A stretch of 13,195 bases of DNA, from positions 1-13,195 of the forward strand of contig SLFF01000305.1 of NCBI GenBank assembly GCA_007124395.1, written 5' to 3'. The stretch's first letter is position 1, and each line of letters opens with the position of its first letter. The notes under the pieces were generated by a model. That model saw nothing but the letters and a program-made list of their open reading frames with translations. It did no database searches and was not told the origin of the DNA. The translations under genes and the position numbers were made by a program. Positions 11,995 through 13,195 of this stretch are shown piece by piece. Source of the stretch: Thermomicrobiaceae bacterium (lineage in GTDB: Bacteria; Chloroflexota; Chloroflexia; Thermomicrobiales; Thermomicrobiaceae).

Positions 11995-13195
11995 TGAGCA
12001 ACACAGTGCTGATTCGTGGCGGCAGAGTCGTCGATCCATCACAGGGGCTCGACGCGGTGATGGATGTTCTGCTCGAGAACGGGCGAGTGTCCGCAATCGA
12101 GGCTGACATCGATGTCTCACGTGCCGAGAAGGTGGTTGACGCGGCCGGAAAGTTCGTCACACCGGGATTGATCGACATGCACGTCCACTTTCGCGACCCG
12201 GGTTTCACCGAGAAGGAAACGCTGGAAACCGGTGCGATCTCCGCAGCTCAGGGTGGCTTCACAACCGTCTGCTGTATGCCGAACACCAAGCCGGCGCTCG
12301 ATACTCCGGAACGAATCCGCGACGTGATCGACCGCTCCGCAGGACTGCCAACACGGATTCACCCGATCGGCACGATCTCGGTCGGACGAGCGGGACACGA
12401 ACTGGCTGATCTCCGGGGCATGGCTGCAGCCGGTGCCATCGGATTCTCGGATGATGGGGACAGCACGAAGAGCAGCCAGGTGGTGCGGGAAGCCCTCGAG
12501 CTGACTCTCGAACTGAACCTGCCGATCATGGTCCATTGCGAGGACTGGACGCTGATCAACGGTGGGGCGATCAACGAGGGGCCGGTCTCTGAGGAACTGG
12601 GCGTGCCCGGACTGACGGCCGCGGCCGAGGAGATCATCATCGGGCGTGACATCGAGCTGGCCCGGTTGACCGGCGGCTGGCTGCATGTGCTCCACGTCAC
12701 TACCGAGCGAGGCCGGGATTTCGTTCGGGATGCGATCCGTGCCGGATTCCGGGTCACTGCCGAGGTGATGCCACATCACTTGATCATGACCGATCAATGG
12801 GTGGCTGGCCGGCGTCGGATTGTGGGGACAGATATTGAAGTTCCGGGCCCATCGCCCGATCCAAACGCCAAGGTCAACCCGCCATTGCGCACCGAAGAAG
12901 ATGCAAATGCACTGCTGGAAGGGATTCTCGATGGGACCTTCCAGATACTGGCCACCGATCATGCACCGCACGCTCCGGAAGATAAACCGGAAGACCTTCG
13001 CAAGGCTGCATCCGGGATGAGTGGTCTGGAGCTGGCACTTCCCTCGCTACTGGAGATCGTCCGGCAGGGACGACTGCCGCTGAGTACGATGGTCGAGAAG
13101 CTGACCGTAGCACCGGCACGCATCTTCGGGCTGGATGGCGGAACGCTCAAACCAGGGTCAGTTGCCGATGTCACGATCATCGATCCAGACGCGAA
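11994..13195 (+). CDS. pyrC: Dihydroorotase, type I (3' end outside window)
   Basis: This is a zinc amidohydrolase that cyclises N-carbamoyl-aspartate to dihydroorotate, step three of de novo pyrimidine synthesis, in the cytosol. About 400 residues are visible with no stop, so the C-terminus is cut by the window. It has the N-terminal beta-sandwich VLIRGGRVVDPSQGL, metal site DMHVHFRDPG (H63, H65), the substrate loop CCMPNTKP, FSDDGDS (Asp153/154, the bridging-ligand position of type I enzymes), HCED (H181), LHVLHVTT (H234), NPPLR and the catalytic ATDHAPH (D322). All active-site residues are present. AGGAG lies 8 nt before the ATG, and the ATG overlaps the stop of the candidate leader ORF. 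Promoter plus attenuator upstream suggest it is first in a pyrimidine transcript. Confidence 0.96.
   Translation, partial: MSNTVLIRGGRVVDPSQGLDAVMDVLLENGRVSAIEADIDVSRAEKVVDAAGKFVTPGLIDMHVHFRDPGFTEKETLETGAISAAQGGFTTVCCMPNTKPALDTPERIRDVIDRSAGLPTRIHPIGTISVGRAGHELADLRGMAAAGAIGFSDDGDSTKSSQVVREALELTLELNLPIMVHCEDWTLINGGAINEGPVSEELGVPGLTAAAEEIIIGRDIELARLTGGWLHVLHVTTERGRDFVRDAIRAGFRVTAEVMPHHLIMTDQWVAGRRRIVGTDIEVPGPSPDPNAKVNPPLRTEEDANALLEGILDGTFQILATDHAPHAPEDKPEDLRKAASGMSGLELALPSLLEIVRQGRLPLSTMVEKLTVAPARIFGLDGGTLKPGSVADVTIIDPDA

Noticed and set aside
12117..12971. 284-codon minus-strand open frame
   Set aside because: It is antisense to the fully conserved dihydroorotase gene.
1..13195. CRISPR arrays, tRNA, rRNA or defence systems
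   Set aside because: No regularly spaced repeats, cloverleaf patterns or defence-type genes were seen by reading both strands; the helicase fits the MrfA repair family rather than a defence module.

Overview
The window (about 13.2 kb, moderately high GC) looks like a chromosomal segment of a Chloroflexota bacterium, perhaps related to Thermomicrobia. This placement is an inference. It rests on a DarA/PstA-type c-di-AMP receptor, a Bacillus-like (GAAC-N4-GTTC type) SOS operator at recA, secreted proteins with 'GYPLT...FERARFEYHP' modules of a kind I associate with Chloroflexota, and an IS remnant whose N-terminus resembles transposases I associate with that phylum. No rRNA, tRNA or CRISPR was seen.

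Left half, minus strand, read from right to left. A cobalamin riboswitch (aptamer 7131-7003, intrinsic terminator 6925-6904) leads a tight four-gene operon. Its genes are a secreted six-repeat alpha/alpha-barrel protein resembling the N-domain of transcobalamin/intrinsic factor (6859-5363), a membrane-anchored DUF4430-like protein resembling the transcobalamin C-domain (5359-4613), an EcfT-type transmembrane protein (4616-3579) and a fused double-ATPase EcfA-A' (3586-1931). Gene spacings are 3 nt, a 4-nt ATGA overlap and an 8-nt overlap. Together they read as a vitamin B12 uptake system in which the two halves of a transcobalamin-like binder are separate exported polypeptides in front of an ECF motor. 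No S component is encoded in the window, which makes this the most interesting system here. Further along the same strand come darA (1817-1470), with its own putative promoter, and recA (1321-257), with a clear promoter, a LexA-type operator and a terminator-like hairpin.

Middle, plus strand. A nucleosidase of the MTA/SAH (Pfs) superfamily (7253-8044) starts divergently from the B12 operon. It has Asn where MTANs have the catalytic Asp. It is followed by a full-length MrfA/YprA-type DEXH helicase with a four-Cys C-terminal motif (8133-10415). A sequence matching the recA operator at 11 of 14 positions lies just in front of the helicase, suggesting a shared DNA-damage response.

Right part. 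A 36-bp element occurs twice in direct orientation (10401-10436 and 11746-11781, one mismatch) and looks like IS ends. The first copy supplies the last codons and stop of the helicase. The second carries a truncated transposase N-terminus. Between them is an acidic, Cys-rich Tat/lipoprotein gene (10594-11418). After the second IS end comes a strong promoter, a leader with an intrinsic terminator inside a candidate leader ORF (an arrangement like E. coli pyrBI attenuation), and dihydroorotase pyrC (11994 to the end of the window, incomplete).
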